From contig CAVYBR010000014.1 of the NCBI GenBank assembly GCA_963766765.1, positions 372,001-436,000 on the forward strand: DNA of 64,000 nt, given 5' to 3'. A program made the position numbers and the translations under genes. The notes beneath the pieces were generated by a model. The model saw only the letters and a list, made by a program, of their open reading frames with translations, was not told the origin of the DNA and did not search any database. The DNA is from JACCQS01 sp963766765. Its GTDB lineage: Bacteria > Actinomycetota > Actinomycetes > Mycobacteriales > Geodermatophilaceae. Position 1 is the first letter of the stretch. Each line of letters starts with the position of its first letter. Positions 35,625-44,037 of this stretch are shown piece after piece.

Positions 35625-36932
35625 CAACTCCTTGATCCGGACGTTGCGGAACGATACGTCGTCGCCCGTACCGTGATTCTGGATGCCGACGTGCCCGGCG
35701 AGCGAGCGGGCGGGGTCGATGTTGGTGAAGTCATTGATCTTCACGCCATTGAGCCAGACCTGGAGCCGCTCGCCCTCCACCAGCAACTCGAAGGTGTTCC
35801 ACTCGCCCGGTGGGTTGAGTGCCGCGTCCCGGGCAGCCGTGTCCGGGGCCTTGACCGCGTAGATCGAGCCAGTCGTGCGGTCGGGCGCGTCGGTGGCGTC
35901 GATCTGGACCTCGTAGCCGTTGTTCAGTGCCGACGACGGGTCGCTCGACGGTGGGAAGCCCACGATCACGCCGGAGTTGTCGTCGCCGGGCATCTTCCAG
36001 TCCAGCTTCAGCGAGTAGTTGGTGAACTGCCGGGCGCTGTACCAGAGCATGCCCAGGCCGCCGGACGAGGCGAGGGTGGCGTCCAAGTTGGTGAAGCCGC
36101 CTGGGCCGGCCTGCGACCAGCCGGTGGTCGAGCCGTTGTAGAGGGCCGTATAGCCGTTCTCGGGCCGGCAGTCGGCCTTGGTCCGGGCTGCCGCGTACCG
36201 GATGCCGCCGAGCAGGTGCGCCCGGAACGCCGGCTCCGCGTACGACGCCTGGCTGTGCCCGCCGCCGGTGTAGAAGGCCCGGCCCCCCGAGTAGGTCTTG
36301 CACCAGGTGTGCGGGTGGTCGGCGCCCATCGAGCCGCCCGAGTACGACGACTCGTCCAGCGTGGTGAGCACGCGCGCGGTGGTACGGGGGTTGGTGCGGA
36401 AGTTGTACCACTCATCGGTGCGGGTCCATGTCTGCGGCAGGTGGGCGGTCGCCGCGTGCGCCCGCCCCTCCACTTTGACGTTGGCCTGCTGGACAGCGGG
36501 GTGGGAGGCGAAGTAGGCGCCGACCAGATCGCCGTAGAACGGCCAGTTGTACTCCGTGTCCGCGGCCGAGTGGACGCCGACGAAGCCGCCGCCCGAGCCG
36601 ATGTACGACTGGAACGCCGACTGCTGGGCGTCGTTCAGAACGTCGCCGGTGGTGTTGAGGAAGATCACCGCCTCGTAGCGGCTCAGGTTGTTGGTGGTGA
36701 AGTGGTTGCCGTCCTCCGTGGCCGTCACCGTGAAACTGTTCGCCGCGCCGAGGTCGCGGACGGCCTGGATCCCCGCGGGGATCGAGTCGTGACGGAAACC
36801 GGCCGTCTTGGAGAACACGAGGACGTCGTAGGACGTGTCCGCGGCACTGACGGGTGTGGGCTGCGCGAGGAGGGCCAGGGCGGCGAGTGTCGTGGCCACC
36901 CCACCAAGCAGCATTCGGGGTTGTCTGCGCAT
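35226..36932 (-). CDS. Secreted ThuA / 3-keto-disaccharide hydrolase (DUF1080) / ricin-lectin protein
   Basis: The product has 568 residues. A signal peptide ends about residue 31 (ALALLAQPTPVSAAD). A ThuA domain spans about 33-255 (VLVFSKTAGFRHDSIPAG, GFVGVHSAADTEYNWPFY, WYNFRTNPR). A DUF1080/3-keto-disaccharide hydrolase beta-sandwich spans about 260-432 (YTALYNGSTTGWSQAGPGGF, WKMPGDDNSGVIVGFP, GEWNTFELLVEGERLQVWLNG). The ricin trefoil is 436-568. The last 399 bp are identical to the end of the next gene. ATG 36932 has AAGGGAG upstream. It starts 29 bases after its neighbour's stop, so the two form an operon. DUF1080 proteins are linked to cleavage of glycosides oxidised at C3. Confidence 0.87.
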   Translation of the reverse strand: MRRQPRMLLGGVATTLAALALLAQPTPVSAADTSYDVLVFSKTAGFRHDSIPAGIQAVRDLGAANSFTVTATEDGNHFTTNNLSRYEAVIFLNTTGDVLNDAQQSAFQSYIGSGGGFVGVHSAADTEYNWPFYGDLVGAYFASHPAVQQANVKVEGRAHAATAHLPQTWTRTDEWYNFRTNPRTTARVLTTLDESSYSGGSMGADHPHTWCKTYSGGRAFYTGGGHSQASYAEPAFRAHLLGGIRYAAARTKADCRPENGYTALYNGSTTGWSQAGPGGFTNLDATLASSGGLGMLWYSARQFTNYSLKLDWKMPGDDNSGVIVGFPPSSDPSSALNNGYEVQIDATDAPDRTTGSIYAVKAPDTAARDAALNPPGEWNTFELLVEGERLQVWLNGVKINDFTNIDPARSLAGHVGIQNHGTGDDVSFRNVRIKELGGGPSPGAGPIVGLANKCLDVRSGSSADGTAVQISSCTGSAGQRWTVAPGSTVKALGKCLDVSGNGTADGTKVQLWSCNGGANQNWQANPDGSLRNPQSGKCLDVSGANSSDGTLVHLWTCRGGANQKWTLP

Positions 36933-36961
36933 GTCCGTCGCTCCCTTCTTGGTGACAGAAA

Positions 36962-37360
36962 TCAGGGCAGGGTCCATTTCTGGTTGGCTCCGCCGCGGCA
37001 CGTCCACAGGTGCACGAGGGTGCCGTCCGAGGAGTTGGCGCCCGACACGTCCAGGCACTTGCCCGACTGCGGGTTCCGCAGCGACCCGTCCGGGTTCGCC
37101 TGCCAGTTCTGGTTGGCGCCACCGTTGCAGGACCACAACTGGACCTTCGTCCCGTCCGCCGTGCCGTTACCGCTGACATCCAGGCACTTGCCCAACGCCT
37201 TGACCGTCGACCCCGGCGCCACCGTCCACCGCTGCCCCGCCGAGCCCGTACACGACGAGATCTGCACCGCCGTCCCATCCGCCGAGCTGCCGCTCCGGAC
37301 ATCCAGACACTTGTTCGCGAGTCCGACGATCGGACCCGCGCCGGGGCTCGGGCCCCCGCC
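36962..37360 (-). repeat. 399-bp direct repeat, copy B (ricin-lectin module)
   Basis: This is the second copy, ending the GSDH-PKD-CBM6 gene. The repeat encodes three QxW blocks (QRWTV, QNWQA, QKWTL). Homologous recombination between the copies would delete 1736 bp and fuse the two genes. Confidence 0.92.
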
Positions 37361-39805
37361 GGGATTGAAGGTGAACGCATCGATGTCGAAGAGGAACCCG
37401 GAGCCGCCGGCGAAGGTCAGGTAGAGCGTGGTGGTGCCGGCCGGTGCACCGGAGATCGCGCCGTTGACGGTGGTGAAGTTCGTCCACGAGCCGGTGACCG
37501 GGACGGTGGCGGAGCCGAGGACGGTGCCGGTCGGCGAACCGGCCCGAACCTGCAACGTGCCGCCCGCGCCGGCTGACGACACCCGGGCGCTGAACGACGT
37601 GGCGTTGCTCAGCTTGTACGGCTCGAACGCGATCCAGTCGCCGTTCTCGATGTCACCGACGGACTTGCCGCCCTCGGCGGTCGACTTGTCCAACGTGGCG
37701 ATGCCGGACGATGTCTTGTAGTGCTCGGCCTGCCGGTGCTTCGGCTGCAGGATGTGCTGCTTGTGCGTGGTGAGCCCGGCGTTGTCGGTGTACTCGGCAT
37801 CGAAGACCCCGAAGATGTTCGCCGCGTCGTCGTGCTCACCGTCGACCGGGATGGTGATCGTGCCGGAGCAACCGGTCTTCGAGGTGATCGGGTGGCCGTG
37901 GCTGTCGTGACCGACGATGTACGTCAGCTTGACCTTGGCGCAGTCGACCGTGCCGTCCTCGGGATCCGTCACGGTGATACTGAACGGCACGGTGTCGCCG
38001 AAGGCGAAGATCTCCCCCGCGGCAGGGCTGTTGATGGTCACGGTCGGCGCGGTGTTGCCGACGGTGATCCGCACGTCGGCGGTGCCGGTGGCACCCTGCG
38101 GGTCGCGCACGGTCAGCGTGGCTGTGTAGTCGCCGTTCGTATTGTACGTCTTCGTCGGGTTGGCGGCGGTGGAGCTGGTGCCATCACCGAAGCTCCACGC
38201 GTAGGTCAGTGCCCCACCGTCAGGGTCGGATGAGCCGGCCGAGGAGAATGTCACGGTCAACGGCGCCGCGCCGGAGGTCCGGTTGGCGCCGGCCATCGCC
38301 GTGGGCGCCCGGTTGCCGCCGCCGACGTAGTCGAAGCGGTAAAGGGCAGAGTATTGGTCGCCCTGGTACAGCCCGGCGCCGTAGTCCAGCACGTAGTAGG
38401 AGCCGTCCGGGCCGAACGCCGAGTCGATCACCTGCTTGCCGGTCCAGGGGAAGCTGTCGATGGTCCCCGGGGAGCCGTCGGCGTTGAGGTGGATCGGCTT
38501 GATCCAGCCGCGGCCGAACTCCGTGGCGAAGAACTGCCCGTCGAACGACTGCGGGAACTTCGTGGGCGAGCTGACATCGGGGTCGTATCGGTACACCGGG
38601 CCCGCCATCGGCGACTCCGAGCCGCCGCCGAACGCCGGCGGGCTGCCGGCGTCGCCGCCGTAACGGATCCAGGCGGCCTTGGCGGGGGGCAGCGTGCTCA
38701 AGCCGGTATTGCGGAACGAGTTGTTCGTCGGCCCGCCCGAGCAGTTGTACTTCGTGCCTGCCGTGTTGGTGGCGAAATCCCACTCGGCGTACGTCTCGGA
38801 GCTCGTGTTCGTGCCGTTGCAGTACGGCCAGCCGTAGAAGCCCGGGCCCGTGATGCGGTTGAACTCGACCTGGCCCTGCGGCCCGCGCGCCGAGGTGGCG
38901 CCGGCATCGGGGCCGTAGTCGCCGACGTAGACGATGCCGGTGGCCTTGTCCACGCTCATCCGGAACGGGTTGCGGAGGCCCATCGCATAGATCTCCGGCC
39001 GGGTCCTGGCCGTGCCGGGCGGGAACATGTTGCCTGACGGGATCGAGTACGACCCGTTCTCGTTCACCTTGATTCGTAAGATCTTGCCGCGCAGGTCATT
39101 GGTGTTGGCGGCGGTGCGCTGCGCGTCGAACGCCGGGTTGCGGTTGGACCGCTCGTCGAGTGGGGAATATCCGGCGGACTCGAACGGGTTGGTGTCGTCG
39201 CCTGTGGACAGGTACAGGTTGCCTGCCGCGTCGAAGTCGATGTCTCCGCCGGCGTGGCAGCAGATACCTCGGTCGGCCGCCACGTCGAGGATGTCCACTC
39301 TGCTGGACTGGTTGAGCGTGAAGTCGGCGTTGAGCGTGAACCGGGAAAGCCGGTTGGCACCCTGCCACGCCGACCAGTTGCCGCCGGTGGTCGGTGCGTC
39401 GCCTCCTGGTGTGGACAGCGGCGGGGAGTAGTAGAGGTAGATGTGCCGGTTGGTGGCGAACCCCGGGTCGATGCCGATGCCCTGCAGGCCGTCCTCGTCG
39501 TGCACGTATACGGGGATGTTGCCGATCACCGTGGTGGTGCCGTTGGCCTCCGTACGACGCACGGTCCCGTTGCGAGCGGTATGCAGCACCGACCGGTCGG
39601 CGAGTACGGCCAGCGACATCGGCTCTCCGACCTCCGCGACACCGCGGGCCAGTTGGACCTGCTGGAAGTCGGCGGCGTTGATCGGGTGCGCCGAGGCCGG
39701 GGGCGCAGTGGAGAAGGTCGCGATGAGAGTGGCCGCGACCAGGAGCAGAGCCGAACCGATGGCCGGCCAACGCGCGGCTGTAGCCCTCCTGGTTATCATG
39801 AACAT
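36962..39805 (-). CDS. Secreted glucose-sorbosone dehydrogenase / PKD / CBM6 / ricin-lectin protein
   Basis: The product has 947 residues. A signal peptide ends about residue 40. A GSDH beta-propeller spans about 45-490 (GLQGIGIDPGFATNRHIYLYY, GGDIDFDAAGNLYLSTGDD, YAMGLRNPFRMSVDKATG). A PKD domain (YAWSFGDGTSSTAANPTKTY), a second sandwich, a CBM6-like domain (about 690-812, GDIENGDWIAFEPYKL) and a ricin trefoil (815-947) follow. It resembles the C-terminal four-fifths of the 29528-33082 protein without the ThuA domain. The separate ThuA-DUF1080 protein lies just downstream in the same operon and could supply that activity. GSDH enzymes often need PQQ or calcium; the cofactor cannot be told here. 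Confidence 0.87.
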   Translation of the reverse strand: MFMITRRATAARWPAIGSALLLVAATLIATFSTAPPASAHPINAADFQQVQLARGVAEVGEPMSLAVLADRSVLHTARNGTVRRTEANGTTTVIGNIPVYVHDEDGLQGIGIDPGFATNRHIYLYYSPPLSTPGGDAPTTGGNWSAWQGANRLSRFTLNADFTLNQSSRVDILDVAADRGICCHAGGDIDFDAAGNLYLSTGDDTNPFESAGYSPLDERSNRNPAFDAQRTAANTNDLRGKILRIKVNENGSYSIPSGNMFPPGTARTRPEIYAMGLRNPFRMSVDKATGIVYVGDYGPDAGATSARGPQGQVEFNRITGPGFYGWPYCNGTNTSSETYAEWDFATNTAGTKYNCSGGPTNNSFRNTGLSTLPPAKAAWIRYGGDAGSPPAFGGGSESPMAGPVYRYDPDVSSPTKFPQSFDGQFFATEFGRGWIKPIHLNADGSPGTIDSFPWTGKQVIDSAFGPDGSYYVLDYGAGLYQGDQYSALYRFDYVGGGNRAPTAMAGANRTSGAAPLTVTFSSAGSSDPDGGALTYAWSFGDGTSSTAANPTKTYNTNGDYTATLTVRDPQGATGTADVRITVGNTAPTVTINSPAAGEIFAFGDTVPFSITVTDPEDGTVDCAKVKLTYIVGHDSHGHPITSKTGCSGTITIPVDGEHDDAANIFGVFDAEYTDNAGLTTHKQHILQPKHRQAEHYKTSSGIATLDKSTAEGGKSVGDIENGDWIAFEPYKLSNATSFSARVSSAGAGGTLQVRAGSPTGTVLGSATVPVTGSWTNFTTVNGAISGAPAGTTTLYLTFAGGSGFLFDIDAFTFNPGGGPSPGAGPIVGLANKCLDVRSGSSADGTAVQISSCTGSAGQRWTVAPGSTVKALGKCLDVSGNGTADGTKVQLWSCNGGANQNWQANPDGSLRNPQSGKCLDVSGANSSDGTLVHLWTCRGGANQKWTLP

Positions 39806-40034
39806 GACAATGCAATCCCCTTCCTGAACAGGTGGCTGCCAGGCTTGGGGCGCGCGCTGCCGCGCCGATGCCGTAGCGGGATGTCGCCGCTTCAGCCCGC
39901 CAGGTGTGCTTCAGCAGGTCACTACGCCGAGCGGGGGCAACGGCTCGGAAACGGGAGAGGTCGATGGCTACCGCGCTGTCGGGTCACATCGACGATCGTG
40001 ATGGTTCGCCGACAAGGCTAGAGACTTCAGCCCC

Positions 40035-40187
40035 ATGTGTCCACACCTCCCTCCGGATCAGCCAGGCTTTCGGCTGTTGTGGAGAAAGTTTCGCTTTGCA
40101 CTGATCAGCGATGCGCTGCCGCTGCACCACCAGCAGACGAAGAACCTACTGGTGTCGTATTCGCCGAAGAAACTGGGCTTCTTCTAG
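40035..40187 (+). CDS. Possible 50-residue small protein
   Basis: An ATG at 40035 opens 50 codons ending in TAG at 40185-40187. The composition is protein-like and lower in alanine/arginine than shadow frames: RLLWRKFRFALISDALPL, HHQQTKNLLVSYSP, then KKLGFF at the end. A hairpin terminator begins 11 bases after the stop. No clear ribosome-binding site precedes the ATG, so it could instead be the C-terminal end of a longer, broken gene. I do not recognise a family. The 39806-40034 gap before it is the upstream region of the minus-strand GSDH gene. Confidence 0.35.
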   Translation: MCPHLPPDQPGFRLLWRKFRFALISDALPLHHQQTKNLLVSYSPKKLGFF

Positions 40188-40197
40188 GGGCACGAGA

Positions 40198-40238
40198 AAA
40201 GGGCGCCTGTCTTGGGCTTTCACCCGTCAGGCGCCTTT
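40198..40238. terminator. Hairpin between the small ORF and the integrase remnant
   Basis: The arms AAAGGGCGCCTG (40198-40209) and CAGGCGCCTTT (40228-40238) pair with one bulged G and end in a short T run on the plus strand. The position between two convergent frames suggests a bidirectional terminator. Confidence 0.65.
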
Positions 40239-40560
40239 CGCTCAGCCGAATTCCCAGCCGAGCCCGGATGGCGTTCTCGAACGCCGTCGAGGAACTTGGC
40301 GTAGTGACGGTAGAGAACCTCGATGCGCTGTCCTGCGCGGCAAGCGCACTCGGCCGGGTCCACGCCGGAGCAGTGCCAGAACGAGATCCCCGGCATGGCG
40401 GAGATCGTACGGCCGTTTGGCCAGACCGGAAGCGCGCTCCGTCCGAGTCAGGACGGGTTCCGTGCCCGCGCCCACGTCTTGCCGTACGCCGCGGCGTCCA
40501 CCTGGTCCTTTCCGCCTCGACGCGGCCTCGACGCGGCCGTCGAGGGGCCGGCCTGAAGGC
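40220..40560 (-). pseudogene. Remnant of a tyrosine site-specific recombinase (integrase)
   Basis: On the minus strand the C-terminal catalytic part is readable across frame changes: YGKTWARAR, then LAKRPYDLRHAG, then ISFWHCSGVDP and IEVLYRHYAKFLDGV. This is the actinobacterial integrase pattern, with the R-H pair in YDLRHA and the nucleophilic tyrosine in YRHYAKF. The usual GHS before the tyrosine reads GQR, and the N-terminal two thirds are absent. It is therefore inactive and probably marks an old integrated element. Bases 40561-40786 show nothing I can support. Confidence 0.65.
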
Positions 40561-40786
40561 CCGCGGGGCGATTTCACCAGTTCGGACAGCGCCTCGAAGC
40601 CCCCCCGGCGGCGGATTCCCTGTCTCCTGAACTGCCCGTGCGCCGCCGCGCTGCGACTGCCCGTCAGTTGTGGTACTGCTCGTCCTCATGGTGGCAACGC
40701 GGAAACGGTGCCCGTGGTCGTGCTGGCCGCCGTCGTGTCGTTCGTGGCCACAGAGTTGCTGCCGCAGGGACCGGGAATTCCTGAGT

Positions 40787-42605
40787 TCAGGCCGCGAGTC
40801 GGTCGAGCGCGTCGTCCAGTGTCGTCGCGGCCATGATGAGGGAGAGATGGGTGAAGGCCTGGGGGAAGTTGCCGAGTTGCTCGCCGCTGGGGCCGATCTC
40901 CTCTGCGAACAGACCGACGTGGTTGGCGTACGTCTGCATCTTCTCGAAGGTGTAACGGGCCTGCGGGAGGCGCCCCGCGCGGGCGAGAGCGTCGACGTAC
41001 AGGAACGTGCACAGGCTGAAGGTCCCTTCGGAGCCGCGCAGTCCGTCCGGGGAGGCCGCGGGGTCGTAGCGGTAGACGAGGCTGTCGGAGACGAGGACGC
41101 GGTCCATGGCGTCGAGGGTGTTGAGCCAGCCGGGGCTGCGGGGGGACAGGAAGCCGACTCGGGGGGCGAGCAGCAGGGAGGCGTCCAGGACGTCGCCGCC
41201 GTAGTGCTGGACCAGTGCCTGCTCCTTCTCGTTCCAGCCGCGCTCCATGACCTGTTCGAGGATGTCGTCCCGGGCCCGGGTCCAGCGGACGGTGTCGGCC
41301 GGCCTGCTGAACTCGTGGGCCAGCTTCAGACCGCGGTCGAAGGCGGCCCAGCACATGACCCTGCTGTAGGTGAAGTCCTTGCGTCCGCCCCGGGTCTCCC
41401 AGATGCCCTCGTCGGGCCGGTCCCAGGAGTCGGCGAGCCAGTCCAGGGTGGCGGCCAGGCCCTTCCACCCGTGATACCCCGCCTGTTCACCGATCTCGAC
41501 GGCCCTCGGCCAGCGCGTAGAGGGCCTCGCCGTAGATGTCGAGCTGCAACTGGTCGGAGGCGGCGTTGCCGGCTCGGACCGGGGAGGAGCCGCGGTAGCC
41601 CTCGAAGTGGTCCAGGATCTCCTCGGTCAGATGGGGGTCGCCATCGACCCGGTACATGATCTGGAGGGGTTCGTCGTCCGGGCCTTCGCGGGCGCCCAGG
41701 CGGTCGCCGAGCCAGTGGGTGAAGCGGGTCGCCTCCTCCACGAAGCCGAGGTCGAGCAGCGCCCGCACCGAGAGGGAGCCGTCCCGCACCCAGGTGTACC
41801 GGTAGTCCCAGTTGCGCTCACCGCCCACCTGCTCGGGCAGTCCCATGGTGGCGGCGGCGACCGGCGCGCCCGTCGGCGCGTAGGTGAGGAGTTTGAGGGT
41901 GATGGCCGAGCGGTGCACGATCTCCGTCCAGCGGCCGTGGTAGCGCGAGGTGCGCACCCACTTCTGCCAGAAGTCGATGTTCTCCCAGAGCTCTTCGGTG
42001 ATCCGCTCGGTGGTGGGCGGCGGTGGCGCCTCCCCGCCCGGCGCACACACGGTGAACACCGCGGCCGCCGACTCTCCGTCGTTGAGGGTGATGGTGCCCC
42101 GGACGTCCTGCCCGTCCCGTTCGAGCGGGATGCCGCCCTGAAGGTAGGCGGTCATTCCCGGAGCCCGGAACGTCGCCGTGCCGGGCGTCAGGTCGAGTTC
42201 GTGCTCGGCCCGCGCGTAGTCGAACCGCGGCCGGCATTCGAGGCGGAAGCGTACGGTGCCGCGTACCGAGCGTACGACGCGCACCAGGCGGTGCCGGTCG
42301 GTGGCCGTAGGGCCCGACTGGACCGGCATGTGGTCGATGATCTCGCCGACTCCGTCGGGTGACATGAAGCGGGTCACCACGGCGGCGGTGTCCGGGTAGT
42401 AGAGCTGCTTCCAGGTCCCCTCGGGGTTCTCGGGCGCGAGGAGGAAGTAGCCGCCGCCGTCGTGGTCCAGCAGGGCGGCGAAGACACTGGGCGAGTCGAA
42501 GCGCGGCGCCGCGAACCAGTCGATCACGCCCTGGGACGACACGAGAGCGGCGGTCTGCAGGTCCCCGACGAGCCCGTGGTCGGCGATGGGCGGGTAGCGC
42601 TCCAT
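40787..42605 (-). CDS. Glycoside hydrolase family 15 protein (glucoamylase/trehalase-like), one frameshift
   Basis: The product is about 605 residues. The N-terminal sandwich starts PPIADHGLVGDLQTAALVS and has VIDWFAAPRFDSPSVFAALLD. The catalytic (alpha/alpha)6 barrel has RNWDYRYTWVRDGSLSVRAL, which is highly conserved, DIYGEALYALAEG, then after a shift near 41500 HGWKGL, YSRVMCWAAFDRGLKLA, EGTFSLCTFLYVDALARAG and AFTHLSLIMAA. These cytoplasmic actinobacterial proteins hydrolyse alpha-glucosides; some are trehalases. No signal peptide is seen. The gene precedes, in the same direction, nothing on its left and follows the DUF2252 gene by 13 bases. Confidence 0.88.
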
Positions 42606-42618
42606 GGCGGTCTCCCTT

Positions 42619-44037
42619 TCAGGCTGCTTCAGCCGCTACCCGCCCGGTACGGACGGCGTTGACGAGTGCCTGGTGGTCCTTCTCGTTCTGGTCGGCGTAG
42701 TGCTCGGCGAACGTCACCAGTGCCCGGTCGAAGACGTCGCCTCCACCCAGGTAGGCGGCGATGGCTATCCGGTCGCCCGACCTCGCGTGCGCGCGGGCCA
42801 GCGTGGCGCCGCACAGTTCACCGAAGGCCCGCATGACGGCCGGCGCCATCGCCTCGGGTGCGGCGATGCCCTTCCAGTCGCGCAGCTGTCGTATGTAGAA
42901 GTCCCGTCGGCGGCCGTCGATGCCGTCGACCCTTTCCCAGCCGAGGAAGATGTCGCTGGTGGCCTGCATGAGCCGCTGGCCGCAGACCACGCGCTCGCCC
43001 TGTGTCCTGTAGCCGCCGGCGCCGGCGAAGGGCGCAAGCACCGACTCGTCCGCCTCCTTGGCCTGGAGGAACAGTGGATCCTGGTCGTCCCTGCCGAGCA
43101 GGAGCACGATCCAGCAGCGGGTGCCCACGCTGCCGACCCCGACCACCTTGCGGGCCATGTCGGCCACCCGGTACTGCTCCAGCAGGAAGCGCCGGTCCGA
43201 CTGCAGGGTCTGACCGTAGCGTTCGATCAGCCGGTGGATCTCCTTCTCCAGCGCGCCGCGTTCGACATCCGGAAGCAGGTCCTGGAGCGGCGTGATCAGG
43301 GGCGGATCCGCGGCGATGCGGACCTGCCCGTCGACGATGTGGGTGAGTTTGCCGAAGGCCTGGAGGCTGTCCCGGGTGCGTGCCTTCGCCACCGCCCTCG
43401 ACCAGCGGTCGCGGGTCCCCGCGCTCAGCTCCGGCGCGAACTGCGCCCGCACCCACTCCTCGTCGAACCGGGCGTACCACACGGGGAGGTTGCCCATCCC
43501 GGCGAAGCGCCGCATCCACTCGCGGTAGGACCGCACCGTCGACCGCACGATGCCGGCCCGCTCCTTGGCGCTGAAGTCGTTCGCCCGGCCTGCGATGACG
43601 AAGCTTGCGGACAGCCGCTTGACGTCCCACTCCCACGGGCCGGGCAGCGTCTCGTCGAAGTCGTTGATGTCGAACATCATGCGGCGCTCGGGCGAGGCCA
43701 GCAGCCGGAAGTTCAGCAGATGCGCGTCGCCGCACAACTGCGTCCTGATCCCGGAGCGGGGGGTGTCGGCGAGATCCCCGGCCATGATGGCGGCGGCCCC
43801 CCGGTAGAAGCGGAACGGCGACTCGGTCATGCGGCCGTAGCGGATCGGTACGAGCTCGGGCACCCGCGTCGCCGACTGCGTCTCGATGACCTCCACAGGG
43901 TCGGGCCGCTTCGGCGTGGGGGCGAACTCGGCGTGGCTGGAGCGGGGTACGGAGGAGCGGGCGGCCTTTCCGAGTGCGGCTCGCTCCTGCGGGGTGCGGT
44001 TCCTGGTGTCGCCGCCGACCAGGTGGTCGGAGGTCAT
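42619..44037 (-). CDS. DUF2252 domain-containing protein
   Basis: The 472-residue protein matches the DUF2252 family with ESPFRFYRGAAAIMAGDLA, TQLCGDAHLLNF, FDINDFDETLPGPWEWDVKR and YVRQLRD-like FYIRQLRDWKG. The fold resembles aminoglycoside phosphotransferases and kinases, with an HLLNF plus DINDFDE arrangement like a catalytic loop and metal site, but no activity is established. ATG 44037 overlaps the GMC gene stop (ATGA), and GH15 follows 13 bases on, so the three form one operon. Confidence 0.88.
   Translation of the reverse strand: MTSDHLVGGDTRNRTPQERAALGKAARSSVPRSSHAEFAPTPKRPDPVEVIETQSATRVPELVPIRYGRMTESPFRFYRGAAAIMAGDLADTPRSGIRTQLCGDAHLLNFRLLASPERRMMFDINDFDETLPGPWEWDVKRLSASFVIAGRANDFSAKERAGIVRSTVRSYREWMRRFAGMGNLPVWYARFDEEWVRAQFAPELSAGTRDRWSRAVAKARTRDSLQAFGKLTHIVDGQVRIAADPPLITPLQDLLPDVERGALEKEIHRLIERYGQTLQSDRRFLLEQYRVADMARKVVGVGSVGTRCWIVLLLGRDDQDPLFLQAKEADESVLAPFAGAGGYRTQGERVVCGQRLMQATSDIFLGWERVDGIDGRRRDFYIRQLRDWKGIAAPEAMAPAVMRAFGELCGATLARAHARSGDRIAIAAYLGGGDVFDRALVTFAEHYADQNEKDHQALVNAVRTGRVAAEAA

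Noticed and set aside
35226..37136. Longer reading frame for the ThuA-DUF1080 gene starting inside the neighbouring lectin module
   Set aside because: ATG 36932 has a strong ribosome-binding site and a signal peptide; the upstream part is the antecedent gene's duplicated lectin sequence read in frame.
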